From Botrytis cinerea B05.10 (taxonomy: Eukaryota > Ascomycota > Leotiomycetes > Helotiales > Sclerotiniaceae), in assembly GCF_000143535.2 (NCBI RefSeq), contig NC_037323.1:620001-684000 (forward strand): a DNA stretch of 64,000 bases, in the 5' to 3' direction. Of this stretch, positions 46,513-58,490 are shown piece after piece. The position numbers and the translations under genes are program-made. The notes under the pieces are model-generated. The model was given only the letters and a program-made list of their open reading frames with translations. It did not search any database and had not been told where the DNA came from. Position 1 is the stretch's first letter. Each line of letters starts with the position of its first letter.

Positions 46513-48547
46513 GAACGAAATCTGATCATCTCGGCGGTCAAGGTGGCTTGTTATCTCATTCACTCTTGAGTCTTCACCTCGAACATCAACCCCCTCCTTT
46601 CCCTCCCCTCACACATCTTCTCCTCCTTGTAGCCATGTTGAGACCTTCAATAAAGTTAATACGCAGAATCTACGAGACGGCAAACTCTTTCCAGGAGACC
46701 CAAGCAATGCAATCACAACTTTATTACCATTGTCAATGCTTTCAATGCCTCACCACTATAGGGAAGGATTGTTTGACAATCATTCCATTGATTAATGAGG
46801 ACCCCCGTGTATAGATGGATGCATAGATTGTTTACGGGGTCTGGTAATCTGCATGGAGCATATACCGAGTGTCACATATCGGTGGTCTGGTGGAGGAAGG
46901 TCAAGGTTGAGATAACAAGCAATCGTGGTATGTCTAATTCGAGCGGATGATTGGGAATGAAGTTATATTGTGTGAATGATGGGATGTATGGATTTCTCAA
47001 TCTATCTGCTCCGTAGCATGCAAATTGATACATGGCAAATTGGGCTGCTAAGATTATGAGTGTAGGGTTTCTGAAGTTAGTGCTCGAGTACCCGGCATGC
47101 AGGTTGATGGCTGGGTCAAAGTATGAATTGATATAGCAGTGAAGTTGTGTGATAAGTAAACAAACAGACCTTCTTCTTCTGCTTCTCCTTCTTCGTCCAA
47201 GTCTACTAGTCTTATCTGGATTTCTGTCGAGCGAGCCCTCTTCTCTCCTCCTAATATATGCAATCTTATTCGGTCTGATGGAGACTATGCTCCATGGAGG
47301 TCTCTGCCCTACTCGGCTTCAGGTTTTTGTACACCATGGCAGCACCAGCTAATTCCTCCACTAATGTATATGTATATCGCATGTAGGGAAGTGTCTACAG
47401 ATCAAATTCTGTGAGGTACAGATCCACCTCAAGGCTAGAGAATGTACAACAATGCAAACAGGATGTCACACCCCTTTTTCCCCAAATGCTGTTTTCATCC
47501 ATCAAAGCATCACCTGCTTCCGTCACCAAATGCTAACAAGTAGGTGTGCAAGACCAAGACCAAGCCAGTTGCCTTTCTTCTTGCTTAGTGTGTGAACCCC
47601 TGACACGTGCAGGCAATGTTCTGGGTAAGAAAAGAGCCCGAATGATAAGAGAGGGTTGCCCAGTCAAAGGAGTAATCAAGACTAAAACCATGTTTCAGCA
47701 ACAAACATTGGCTTGGGTTGGGAGCCATGAATTATGTGATACTATTGATACTGGCTGGCATCGTACCATAGTACACAGTCCTCAGGAGTACTGCTTCATG
47801 ATACAATCTACAGCTCGAGCTTAAAAAAGGGGTCACAACACAGCACACGCAGTCCCATCCAGCCGTTGATATGTGATCATGGATCAAAAACGTTTTATGC
47901 TCACTACCGTTGTCCCCAATCCCACCATCATTTGCCGTGATTTCTGGGGAATATTCAGCTGATTCCCAAGTCCCGAAAGTGCTGTGCCCGTATTCATAGA
48001 TATTCAATACGTGCCCAATAAACTTAAATCATGGTTCCCAGGTGCCTGGGTAGATAAGAAGTCTATTGCGACGGTAAGACGGAACGAAGGCATTATTTTC
48101 TCGATTTAGTCAAAGTTTATTAGTCCAGTCCAAAATCCATCCACCATCCCCTTCAGCCCAATTGCGCGTGGTCGGTGGTCGGTGGTTGGTGGTCAGCGGC
48201 AAAAACGTCATGCCTTCTTTTGCCGTAGGTAGCTTCATCGATCGCTAAGCGCGTCAACTTCAAACACCAAGATGTTTGAGCTTCGTAGACAAACATTATA
48301 GAACTGGTCAAACCTCGACTGAATTTTCACAACGGGAATCATTTTTCAATCAATTCGAAGCATGTTATTCACTCACCACACGGGCTGGAACCTTATTATC
48401 AGCGAAGAAACGAAACACTGCGACTGAACAGTTTCTATGAATAGATTCCCCCCCTCATTGATCTTTATAAGGATCGTTGGAATTCCAACTCAGACACAAC
48501 CCTCTAATTCCCTCCAAGAGGCCTAATACTTCAGAAAGTCTCAGAAA

Positions 48548-50133
48548 ATGGACGAGTTTACGGCAAATGCGTTTGCGAATCGTGATGATCCTATCCCGGT
48601 GATAAGATTGGACCCTACCGACGACCTTGATGACGATGTGGAGGATGCAAACGGAGTGTCTAAGAAAGAAGGCACGCGAGAGAGACTGAGAAGACATAAA
48701 TCGGAGTTGAAGGAGAATTTCAAAAAGGCACACAGCAAAGCTTCGGAAACTTCGGCATCTGTACAAGACAGACTCCTTGAAAAGTACGTCGAAACTCTAC
48801 ATTGTGACGTTGGCCATCCTAGGACTCTGCTGATGACAATAGATTATTACAACAGGTAATACCAATTGAGGATCTCGGCGAAAATGGAAAAGATGCGACT
48901 ATTACTGCTCCAAATTTTGTTGAGCGACCTGCTTTCAATATAACGACCATGTCGAATAATTTCAGAAGATTCAATGCTAGAATAGGAGTGGTTTTCGTCT
49001 TCCAAGCCAAAGTGATACGTCTACTAAGCTGGAAACAATGGTCGCATACTCTTTCATTTCTTGCAGTATATACCTTCGTCTGCCTAGATCCATATCTTCT
49101 TACCGTTCTTCCATTAGCGGTTCTCCTCCTCGCAATCCTCATACCTTCCTTCATTGCTCGTCACCCTGCGCCTCCCACAACTATAACCACGGACTCGTTC
49201 ACATATTCCACAACAGGTCCACCAATAGCCCCAGCTCCAGTTGTTAAACCCGTCAAAGAGCTTTCTAAAGATTTCTTCAGAAACATGCGCGATCTCCAAA
49301 ACTGCATGGAAGATTTCTCTCGCCTCCACGATACAGTAATTGCCCTAATATCCCCTTCCACAAATTTCTCCAACGAACCATTGTCATCTACCTTGTTTCT
49401 TTTCCTCGTAGTAACAGCGGCATTTATGTTCATCGCTTCTCATCTCATGCCATGGCGCTTTATCTTCCTCACAATAGGCTGGACCATTACGTCTCTCGGC
49501 CATCCAACCATCCAACGCCAAATGATCACAACACATACAGCAGTCGTACAGCCGCGTGCGAAACCTCTCCAAACTAGCCTTGAAACCTTTATTTCCCATG
49601 ATATCATCCTCGATTCCTCTCCCGAAACCCGCGAAGTAGAAATCTTTGAGCTCCAAAAGCTTTCCCGTGCAGGCGAGTGGGAACATTGGGTATTCAGCAG
49701 CTCACCTTATGACCCTATGAGCAGTATGCGAATCGAAACTGAGCGGCCAATCGGCTGTCGTTTCTTCGAAGATGTAAAGAGTCCAAGAGGTTGGGAATGG
49801 AGCGAAAAGAAATGGGCGCTGGATTTGTGGAGTAGGGAATGGGTTGAAGAAAGAATTATCACAGGTGTAGAGGTGGAAACAGAGGGTGAAAGATGGGTTT
49901 ATGATATCAGGTATGAGGGACAGGAGGAGGATCCTGTAGGTGTGATGGATACGGGAAGTAGTAGTAATGTAGGAAGTGTGAGAGGGAAGAAAGGGGTACC
50001 GGTTAGTTGGGAGGAAGCGAGTGAGGTTGACGGGGCTGGTAGGAGGGGAGAATGGAGAAGGAGAAGATGGGTTCGAATGGTTAAGAGAAAGTGGGAAAAT
50101 CATGAAGCGGAGGTCGAAGATGAGAAGAAATAG
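48548..50133 (+). CDS. DysF-domain peroxisomal membrane protein (Pex24/Pex28-32 family)
   Basis: Exons are 48548-48783 and 48843-50133, giving 508 residues. These peroxins control peroxisome number, size and contact with the ER. The junction restores QDRLLEK-LLQQVIPIEDLG, a conserved family segment; a later acceptor at 48854-48856 would give an immediate stop. Two hydrophobic regions (about residues 143-180 and 260-300) are membrane segments or hairpins. The C-terminal part (about 335-490) is a dysferlin domain with Trp/Arg signatures: EWEHWVFSSSPYDP, GWEWSEKKWALDLWSREW and GEWRRRRWVRMVKRKW. The N-terminal acidic/basic stretch is cytosolic. Which of the Pex23/24/28-32 paralogs it corresponds to cannot be decided by eye. 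The gene converges on the esterase gene with about 580 bases between stops. Confidence 0.92.
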
Positions 50134-50717
50134 TTGATGAATACTTGGGTACTATGATTTTATGAAATCCCGGTGTGGATAAATGGATGGTGTTTGGGTA
50201 GTATATGATTTTTAGCGTACAAGTTTGGGCATGAATGGGTTGGGTACGGGATTGAGAAAGAGGCAATAGGATTGGGAATGGGGGAATGGAATTTGGGGTT
50301 AGGCATATATATATACCATGGTGCAGGCTTCACCAACTTGCATTTGTTAGTCTACACATCTGTAGACAGATTTCAGCAAGCAAATTAACATAAATTACAA
50401 GAAAATTAGCGAAGTTTGTACTCCAGTGAGGTCAAGTGTTATACTACTGTTGAAAGGGGCTTTAAGAATAACATTCTTTTCTGTATCCTATTATCGGTAG
50501 TCTAAGCATTATCATGCGCAACATATCACCATAGTAACAACACTTTATCGGTGTGGTGTATATAATATGCAGTATACAAGCATCATCTCCATCTACCCCA
50601 CTATGATCCTCATCCTCATCCTCGGTCTTATTCTTCCTTCTCTTCTTTATTTGTAGAATATAACCAAATATCAGAAGCCAATAGCCCCGCACTTCGCACA
50701 TCTCGTTCTTCACTCAC
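50134..50717. other. Convergent intergenic region
   Basis: About 580 bases of 3' flanks between the peroxin and esterase genes, with short TA and CTCATC runs (50310, 50610). Nothing else is evident. Confidence 0.55.
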
Positions 50718-52430
50718 TCACACATGTAAAAACCCCACTATGTTTTTGATCACCTCGTACTGCGTCTGTCGAAAATCGTCTGTGATCAATGTATTCTGCG
50801 CGGCTTGGAAATTGAGAAGTTGTTTTTTCTGCGGGGTCCACGGGGGCCAGGTGAGAGTTTGCGTTGTGTTTGTTGCGTTGGTGCTTGTGTCTGCGTTGGT
50901 GGTAGGGTGGAAATTGTGATTGTCGTCGGGGCTGCCGTGTCCGTGATGATTCGCGGCAAGATTCGGATCGAGAGTGTGCAGAAAATTGAGGTAGTATTTC
51001 TGGATCGATTGTTGGGGAAACCCGAGGGATTGGCCGTAGACGACGCCAATGTCGCTTCCGTGATAGGTGCCCAGAATGGGGGTTCCGTAGCCGTAGCTGG
51101 AGAGGTAGGAATACATTTTTACGTTCCGGTGGGTGTTTGCTGAGTAGCTGAGGAAGAGGCGGCGGGAAAGTGTGAAGACGAGGTCGCCGAGGAGGGCGGC
51201 TAGTCGTTTGTATTGTGGGTAGATGTTCCAGTTTGTGCCGGTGTTGAAGGGGGAGCCGGAGGAGGGATCGTCGGGGTAGGAGGCGACAAGAGAGGCGATT
51301 TTAGAGGGGGGTGCGGAGGGGAAGAAGATGTTTTGGAGGTAGGTGGTTAGCAGGGCGGTGGTGGTGAGGTTTGTTTGGGTGAGAGCGAAATATGTTCCTT
51401 CGTCTTCTTGGTCACCGATTATGAAGGGAACGGGGGCGAATTGGCCGTGGGAAGCGAGGATTTCGGGGGAGGCGGGGAGAACGCCGTTTTTGTGGTCTGG
51501 ACGTGGGAGGTAGGAGAGTGCGAGGGATGTGTAGGATGTGTAGGAGGGGGGAGAGAGGGTTGCGGAGAGAAACGCTTCATAAGGAAGGGCTCGGAGACAT
51601 TTGAGTGTGTGGGTGGAATTTTGACAACCGCCGGCGAGTACGACTTGGTCGTATACTGCTTGTGCGCGCGGACTGTCGACTGTTTCGGCGGGAGTGATGG
51701 ATCCGGAATCCATGATTGCGCCGCGGAATAAGGGCTTATGTTTGTAATGATATTGGCCGCCATAGAGAGCCATTTGGTCAAATACCGAAATTGAACCTGC
51801 GGATTCACCCCATATGGTGACTTTGTTGGGATCGCCTCCAAAAGAAGCGATGTTGTCGGCAACCCATTGGAGACCCAATCTTTGATCTAACAAGCCGAGA
51901 TTGGAAGACCCATCTTTGAAGATCTCGGAACCGGCGAGGAAACCAAAACCTCCTACACGGTAGTTTACAGCCACATAGATGAAAGGTTGGGCACTAGAAA
52001 TGGAGGTTTGAAGAAGTTGTGTTGCGTCGAAAGATTGGGTGGAGCCGCCTGCGAAAGCACCACCATAGATCCAAAAAAGCACGGGGAGTTTAGAGTGTCG
52101 GGTGATGTTTGATGGACGTTGGATGTTGAGCGTTAGACAATCTTCGCCGACGGGACCGGAGGCGGAACCTTGGGGACAGGCTGTTGGGACATTGGTTGCT
52201 TGGATAGCTCCCAGGTGTTTGGTGATACTTTTGGGAGGCTTTAAGCGGAGGGATCCAGTAGGTGGTTGAGCATAGGGTATTCCCTTGAATGTGTCAATTC
52301 CTGATGTGCTAGATCCGATGATTCTGGCATGTGATATTTGAACTGTAGGTGCAAATTGACGCCTCTCTGGGGCCGGTAGGGCTGAAGTGAGGGAGATTAA
52401 GAGCCATGTGGCGATTCTCTGGAGATGCAT
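50718..52430 (-). CDS. Secreted carboxylesterase type B / lipase-like enzyme
   Basis: Intronless, 570 residues from the ATG at 52430; the longer frame to 52481 begins at TTG. The N-terminus (MHLQRIATWLLISLTSALPA) is a signal peptide. The alpha/beta-hydrolase fold of the cholinesterase/Candida rugosa lipase family is clear: GIPYAQPPTGSLR, EDCLTLNIQRP with the conserved Cys98, the oxyanion-hole GGAF at 123-126, and the nucleophile elbow GESAGS with Ser210. Glu344 (EDEGTYF) and His457 (GTYHGSD) complete the triad. Several N-x-S/T sites suggest glycosylation. A His/Asn/Thr-rich insert (about residues 485-520) near the C-terminus is unusual. Likely substrates are triglycerides or other carboxyl esters outside the cell; the exact one cannot be told from the sequence. 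Confidence 0.94.
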   Translation of the reverse strand: MHLQRIATWLLISLTSALPAPERRQFAPTVQISHARIIGSSTSGIDTFKGIPYAQPPTGSLRLKPPKSITKHLGAIQATNVPTACPQGSASGPVGEDCLTLNIQRPSNITRHSKLPVLFWIYGGAFAGGSTQSFDATQLLQTSISSAQPFIYVAVNYRVGGFGFLAGSEIFKDGSSNLGLLDQRLGLQWVADNIASFGGDPNKVTIWGESAGSISVFDQMALYGGQYHYKHKPLFRGAIMDSGSITPAETVDSPRAQAVYDQVVLAGGCQNSTHTLKCLRALPYEAFLSATLSPPSYTSYTSLALSYLPRPDHKNGVLPASPEILASHGQFAPVPFIIGDQEDEGTYFALTQTNLTTTALLTTYLQNIFFPSAPPSKIASLVASYPDDPSSGSPFNTGTNWNIYPQYKRLAALLGDLVFTLSRRLFLSYSANTHRNVKMYSYLSSYGYGTPILGTYHGSDIGVVYGQSLGFPQQSIQKYYLNFLHTLDPNLAANHHGHGSPDDNHNFHPTTNADTSTNATNTTQTLTWPPWTPQKKQLLNFQAAQNTLITDDFRQTQYEVIKNIVGFLHV

Positions 52431-54008
52431 ATTGTTCAATTTCAAGGACAAAGACTTCCGCTTGAAATACAGTTCCCACAACGATCAATGAATCATTTTG
52501 ATAAAATTTCAGACAGAATCAGAACTATATACCCCATATCCTTTCAGTAAACGCGGGGAATATGCATAGAAGCTATTGCTGCACCCCTCCAAAGCCATTG
52601 CCCTGAATTTGGTCAATCCCCGGCTTGGTATGCATCGGAAACTGTTCCAATTTGAGAATGATCTGAGATGGAAAACTTCATTGGGATCGCAGTTACACCA
52701 CCAGTGGGTGTGCGGACTGACAGGACACTACAAAAGTTGACTTGGAAATATCTCGTAAAATATTCATTCATATATCTTACGAATCATTACGATGATTTAT
52801 TAAAATTTGAACAATGAAAATACAGAATTTGATATCAAACAATTGAGGAATTCAATTATTAAAAATATCGCAAGTTGAAATTGTCCCGTCAGTCCATACA
52901 CCTACTGGTGCACCCATAACTTTTATCCGGCATCTGTTGCCACGAGAATCAAAAAGAAGTGCAAAATGCAGAGTGCAAACTGCATTAATCATACACACAA
53001 ATGGATATCACTAGATTTCCAATAGTAGAGATGCATGTCAGATAGACCGATTTGACGGATACGATGAATACGATGTCATTGGTCGATCTGGGAGACAACC
53101 TGGTAGGCTAAATGGTTCACCCGAGGTACCTTCTGTCTTCTCCGCGTTCGCACTTTGTCACCTTTCTTGCTGTTGTTGTCTTGGAGTGGGATGTATCGAT
53201 TGTCATGCGAGCCATGATCAAGACTAAAATTTCCAATCTTGGGCTTAGGGAAGTGTACCCCGCAAATTCTCATTGGGGTTATGTAGTGTTTGTAAACGAG
53301 GTACTAATCCTCTAAGCGATACTATAATACATTCCACATACACTGCCTCCTTCTGCAAGTGTTGATTAGAATGGAATTGAAAGAGCATTCAAAACTGAAT
53401 GTCAGTCAGAAACGGATAAAGCATTTCCATAGATTTATGGTGGTATTCAACAACAGCATTGAATTTATTAGATATCTGATGCGTGGTTTCTCCGGTGAGC
53501 CTCTATGCGGCTTACAAAACATGCACATTAGTACAATTCGTCCCGGTGAGGTATGAGTAAAGCTTACGGAATGCTCTGTTAATATACGACGATGCAAGTA
53601 CAGTTGAATTTGGTGTCTTTAGCTAATACTATCCACCTCGTTGCAGTGTACTTATCTGACGTCAGTGACGAGAGTACGGATTGATGAGAAGAAATACTGA
53701 ATCCACACAAGTGAAGTGTACAATTCATATATCCGAAAGTTTTGCATTGCAGTCCGAACATGCTAGTAATTCGACAACGCCAATTGGTTGATTGAACCTC
53801 GGTATTTTGCCCCCGTTCCCCAGGTTTCGGTACATTCTCCACTGCAAACAGTAATCACGGCGCGTTCCAATGGTTCCGGATCCCCAGGTTATGCTGACTC
53901 TGTATCTCCCTTTTCTTCTCCTTCCATGCTTTGATTCTCTCATTTATTGTCTTATCTCGCGCCGAAACTAAATACTATCATCCATTCACATTTCTTCAAT
54001 ACATCATA
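52431..54008. other. Divergent intergenic region with an inverted-repeat element
   Basis: About 1.6 kb with promoters of the esterase (minus) and the cytochrome b5/acyl-CoA dehydrogenase (plus). It contains the inverted-repeat element at 52691-52921. The remainder shows only short open frames without motifs. Confidence 0.55.
52691..52921. mobile_element. 231-bp MITE-like element with ~37-40-nt terminal inverted repeats
   Basis: The left end, 52691-52727, and the reverse complement of the right end, 52882-52921, share AGTTA followed by CACCAGTrGGTGTryGGACTGACrGGACA, where r and y mark transition differences. Three extra bases occur in the right copy. The interior is AT-rich and non-coding. 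Size and structure fit a non-autonomous DNA transposon; no target-site duplication could be assigned. It lies in the promoter interval of the esterase gene, 261 bases upstream of its ATG. The repeats share no obvious sequence with those of the element at 23495. Confidence 0.72.
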
Positions 54009-55778
54009 ATGCCTCACCACACCCTCACACGAGACGAAGTCTCCAAAAACAACACCGAGGAATCTCTCTGGTTTATAATCGACAGCAAGGTCTACGATGT
54101 CACTGAATTTGTCGATGCTCATCCAGGAGGAGAATCCGTCTTGAAACAAGTTGCTGGCACAGACGCAACTGAAGCTTTCTATAACCTACATCGACAAGAA
54201 GTCCTACAGAAATACTCGAATCTATGTATTGGCACAATTGAAGGCGAGAAGTCGCAAGTTATTGAACAGAATGTCGGGGATTTGAGTGTCGTGCCATACG
54301 GAGAACCTACATGGTTAACTCCCCAATTTAAGAGTCCTTATTACAATGAAAGTCATAGGAGGCTGCAAAAGGCAATGAGAGTTTTCACAGATCAATATGT
54401 TACACCTGTTGCTCAGGAGTGTGAAAAAACTGGGGCACATATTCCACAACATTTGATTGATCGAATGTCGAAGATGGGGATCTTACATATGAGATTAGGC
54501 CCAGGAAAACATTTACATGGTGTCAATCTTATGGACGGCGCCGTTAAGGGGGAGGAGTTCGATTATTTTCATGATATGATTGTTGGACAGGAGATGGTTC
54601 GCGCTAATGCAAGAGGATTTCAAGATGGTAACATGGTTAGTTATTAATCCGCATTTTTGTGTAGAGTCTACTCTATGTTCAAAGCATGGCTAACACTTAA
54701 TCTCAGGCTGGTATGACCATTTCCCTAACGGCAGTTCTTCAATTTGCCAACGATGAGGCATGGAAAAACAAAATTGCCGCAGAGGTGTTTAGTGGGAAGA
54801 AGAAGATTTGCTTGGCCATCACTGAAGCATTTGCCGGATCTGATGTCGCAGGCATTCGAACAACCGCAGAGAAGACCAAGGATGGCAAACATTACATCGT
54901 AAATGGTACTAAGAAATGGATCACCAATGGAGTATTTTGCGATTACTTCGTAACTGGTGTTAAAACAGGTACTATTAAAGATGACTTTTCACACTGCTCA
55001 ATCATATACTAACACTCTTTAGATAAGGGACTGTCTGTCGTATTGATTGAAAGAGGCGAGGGAGTAGAGACAACACCAATAAAAACCTCCTACTCACCTA
55101 CAGCTGGAACTGCCTACGTCACCTTCGATAACGTAAAGGTCCCAGTTGAGAATCTCTTGGGAGTAGAGAATAAGGGTATCCACGTTATCCTTAGCAACTT
55201 CAACCATGAAAGATGGATGATGGCTAGTGGTGTCACTCGCATGATGCGATTAGCAACAGAGGAATGTATTAAATGGAGTAATCAACGATTGGTATTTGGC
55301 AAGAAACTGACTGATCAGCCAGTCATCCGACAAAAGTAGGGTTTATTCCCTCAGCTGCAGATGAAACTCCCAACTGACTTTTCTAGGCTTGCTAAGATGA
55401 TATCTCACTGTGAGGCGACCCAAGCATGGTTAGAGAATATCACATATCAGATGACTTTGATGCCATACAAACAACAAGCGACTCATCTCGCAGGTCCGAT
55501 CGGTCTCCTTAAGATGTTCGCTACCCGCTCAGCCCATGAATGTGCAGATGAAGCAGTGCAGATTTTTGGTGGACGCGCACTTACTCAGAGTGGGATGGGA
55601 AGAACCATTGAGATGTTCCATAGAACGTGAGTATCCATGTTGTGGAAATTTTCGCCGGAAAAACTCGCTAATATCTTATAGATACAAATTCGATGCTATC
55701 TTGGGTGGAGCCGAGGAGGTGTTGGGCGATTTAGGAGTCAGACAAGCTCTCAAAAACATGCCAAAGAGTATGTTATAG
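54009..55778 (+). CDS. Cytochrome b5 / acyl-CoA dehydrogenase fusion protein
   Basis: Exons are 54009-54635, 54707-54968, 55023-55335, 55387-55626 and 55682-55778, giving 512 residues. The N-terminal cytochrome b5 domain (about residues 3-80) has both haem ligands, His38 in DAHPGGE and His61 in YNLHRQ. A linker leads to an acyl-CoA dehydrogenase domain (about 105-505): AGMTISLTAVLQFAND, CLAITEAFAGSDVAGIRTTA and KWITNG in the middle, HERWMMASG, DEAVQIFGGRALTQSGMGRTIEMFHRT, and the catalytic-loop region ILGGAEEVLGDL. It oxidises acyl-CoA thioesters using FAD. The fused b5 domain, known in fungal enzymes of this type, may act as electron acceptor. No mitochondrial leader is visible and the C-terminus (KSML) is only a weak PTS1-like tripeptide, so peroxisomal or cytosolic location is open. 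All four introns are 51-71 nt. Confidence 0.94.
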
Positions 55779-56636
55779 ATCATCATCCAGACACCAGGGG
55801 CAGAAACATTGGGAGAAAAGCACGTAATCGAGACATTCCAAGATTGGTATAATATAATTAGAGCTAAACAGCTGAATGTGGTATAATATGATTCTCTCAG
55901 ACTTTATATTCAGTACGCTCCCGATGACCGAAAAGGGATAGCCGAACTTGTTGTGTATTGCCTGGTAATATGAGGGTATGAGAGTGATTGTATGAGCGTG
56001 ATTGTATGATACGGATTGGGGCAATCATAGGCTTGGGGATAGGTCACAAAGGGTTTCCACTTCGTATCCACCCTCTCATTCCCGCAGGCTCAAAAACCGT
56101 GTATGCAGTGCGCACCCACCTAAATCGTGGTAGGCGACTAAGAAATCTGTTAAACTACCTAACCAATGTTATCTGATATGTTGGATTTGAATAGACTCGG
56201 AATATGGATAGCATCGCATCAACCCTACTTATGAAGGTCACACCAATACGTAACATATATGTAGCCAAACCAATTCGCTCCCATTCATCAGGAACAGGGA
56301 TAATTTTAGAAACTCTTACCAAATGCTTATCGCTCTTATCGGAAGGACCCCGCCATCCCCCATTCCTGTTTTGGTGTAATAGCAACGACCTACCTATTCT
56401 GTAAGCTTTAGCCGATGATTCACTATACCAAAGTGATTTGAGATTGATATTTGAAGCTTTGTTAGTGGAGTGAGGAGATAATTAGACGTTAGTTTGTTTC
56501 CACTCTTTGAGCTTTTCAGATACTCAAATAGCTTTTTGTTAGCCACTTCCCAAGCTTGCCTAGCTATTCTACTTCTCCTGTCAGCAAGCTCTTGTATGGC
56601 AATACTTCATCAGTCAACTTAAATTACTCTGCCAGC
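55779..56636. other. Intergenic region between two plus-strand genes
   Basis: About 860 bases with the 3' UTR of the acyl-CoA dehydrogenase and the promoter of the adenosine-deaminase gene. The frame of the latter is open upstream to a TTG at 56556, but no ATG precedes 56637. No further feature is seen. Confidence 0.55.
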
Positions 56637-58490
56637 ATGTCTAATAGAGTCAGAGACCTTCCGTGGCCATCCACAATACCAGACGACGAATATGCTGAAA
56701 TAGCTGCTGGTCTTCCTGCAAAGGATGAACCGTTCATTAACAAGTACCTTGGCGGGAGAGAAGCACTTATAGACCAGGAGAAACAGCAGCGCAGTGGTTC
56801 GTAATATTCTTTATGCTATCATTTCCTCACTTTGCTTATATTCTTGACAACAGACTATGCATTCAGATCTGCCCTCTCACCTCTTGCGCAAGAAGCCTGC
56901 AACATCGTCTCCCGCATCCGTCTTGAAGAACAAGCCTCAACGTGGACCTCGCAATTCGAAGACCATGTCGCGCAAGAAACGGGGAAGAATATATATCCAG
57001 GTATGATGTTCAGTCTGGCGAAGGAAAGGATGGAGAAGACGAAATTATGGCAGATCGTGAAGAAGATGCCAAAGGGCGCACTTTTGCATGCGCACATGGA
57101 TGCGATGGTCGACTATGATTTTTTGTTTGAAGAACTGCTGAAGACGGAGGGCATGTGCATTTTCTGTGATAGAGCTTTGGATTCCCCCGAGAGTAGAGAG
57201 GCAGGGCCCTTTAAGTTTAGGTTCAGGAAGAAGGGAGATGGAGAGGGAGCGGAGATTTGGAAGGAGGGGTATAAACCATTTAGCTTTGTGCCCTTGAAGG
57301 ATGCCGCGGAGGCTTTTCCTGAAGGCGGACGAGAGGGATTTTTGCGTTGGCTTCGGAGTCGATGCACTATTACTGATACTGAGTCTATTGAACATCATCA
57401 TGGTGTCGATGCAGTCTGGAGGAAGTTCTCTTCGGTTTTTACGATCTTGAACACAGTCATCTTCTATGAGCCTATATTCAAGGCATTCATGAAGAGAATG
57501 ATGCAGACTTTACTTGCCGACGGTGTCAAATGGGTGGACTTACGACTGGCTTTTACATTTTTTTATTACCGCGAAGGCCAAGAGAAAGCAGATGATACAT
57601 ACAGCAATATGTTTAAAGTTTTCGGAGAGGAAATCGAGAAGTTTAAGGCATCAGAAGAGGGTAAGGGATTCTGGGGAGCAAGGATGATTTGGACCGGTCT
57701 TCGAGTTTTGGATACAAGAAAGATCGTGGAAGATATGGATGCTTGTTTAACCATCAAGATGACTTACCCGAATCTCATATCTGGATACGATCTTGTCGGT
57801 CAAGAAGATGCTGGAAGACCATTGAAAGATCTTTTGCCGGAGCTTTTCTGGTTCAAGAAACAGTGTGCGCAAGAAGGAGTCGAAATACCTTTCTTCTTTC
57901 ACGCTGGAGAATGTCTTGGTGATGGTAGCGATACTGATCAGAATCTCTTCGATGCCGTTCTACTCGGAACTCGTCGCATTGGTCATGGGTTTTCCTTATA
58001 CAAGCATCCTTTATTGATTGACTTGGTCAAAGAAAAGAAGATTCTCGTGGAGAGTTGTCCAATCTCGAACGAAGTCCTTCGCCTCTGCGCTTCGATCATG
58101 TCACATCCTCTACCAGCGCTTCTTGCACGAGGAGTCTCCTGCTCTCTTTGTAACGATGACCCTTCGATTCTTGGTCAGGATGTTAATGGTATGACGCATG
58201 ATTTCTGGCAAGCTCTGCAAGGCTGGGATAATCTTGGACTTGCTGGCCTAGGTTCGTTGGCCGAAAATAGTGTAAGATGGGCAGCTTTCGAGGATCAAAG
58301 CGCTGGTAAATGGTTAGAGGATGTTAAGGAAGCTTCCATGGGAAACGGTGTGAGGGCGAAGAGATTGCAAGAATGGAGCGTGGAGTGGGAACAGTTTTGC
58401 TTATGGATAGTAACGGAGTTTGGAGATGACGAAGATAGTGCGAGAAAAATCAGAGAAGATGGAGATGGTCCATTGGCTGCTCAAGATTAA
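56637..58490 (+). CDS. ADGF/ADA2-type adenosine deaminase-related protein
   Basis: Exons are 56637-56796 and 56854-58490, giving 598 residues. The family deaminates adenosine or 2'-deoxyadenosine to (deoxy)inosine with a bound zinc ion. Metal and catalytic residues are in place: His132 and His134 in LLHAHMDAM, His403 and Glu406 in FFFHAGE, GHG at 430-432, SCPISNEVL, and Asp488-Asp489 in NDDPS. The N-terminal part with YPGMMFSLAKERM matches the ADGF subfamily rather than classical ADA. Animal ADGFs are secreted, but here no signal peptide is seen with the only available ATG, so it may be intracellular. Some fungal members may use other nucleosides. The intron donor GTTCGT was chosen because it alone keeps the frame (QRS-DYAFRSAL). 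Confidence 0.92.

Larger units (their letters stand above)
45231..48547. other. Divergent intergenic region (~3.3 kb) upstream of kinase and peroxin genes
   Basis: It holds the kinase promoter and probably a long 5' UTR (45231 to ~45700, with T-runs), an 8-nt minisatellite at 45993-46032, a (CTGA)n repeat at 46478-46512, and a GGTCGGT repeat near 48170-48195. Open frames at 45817-46398 and 46548-46814 are repeat or C-rich translations without motifs. A separate non-coding transcript cannot be excluded. Confidence 0.55.
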
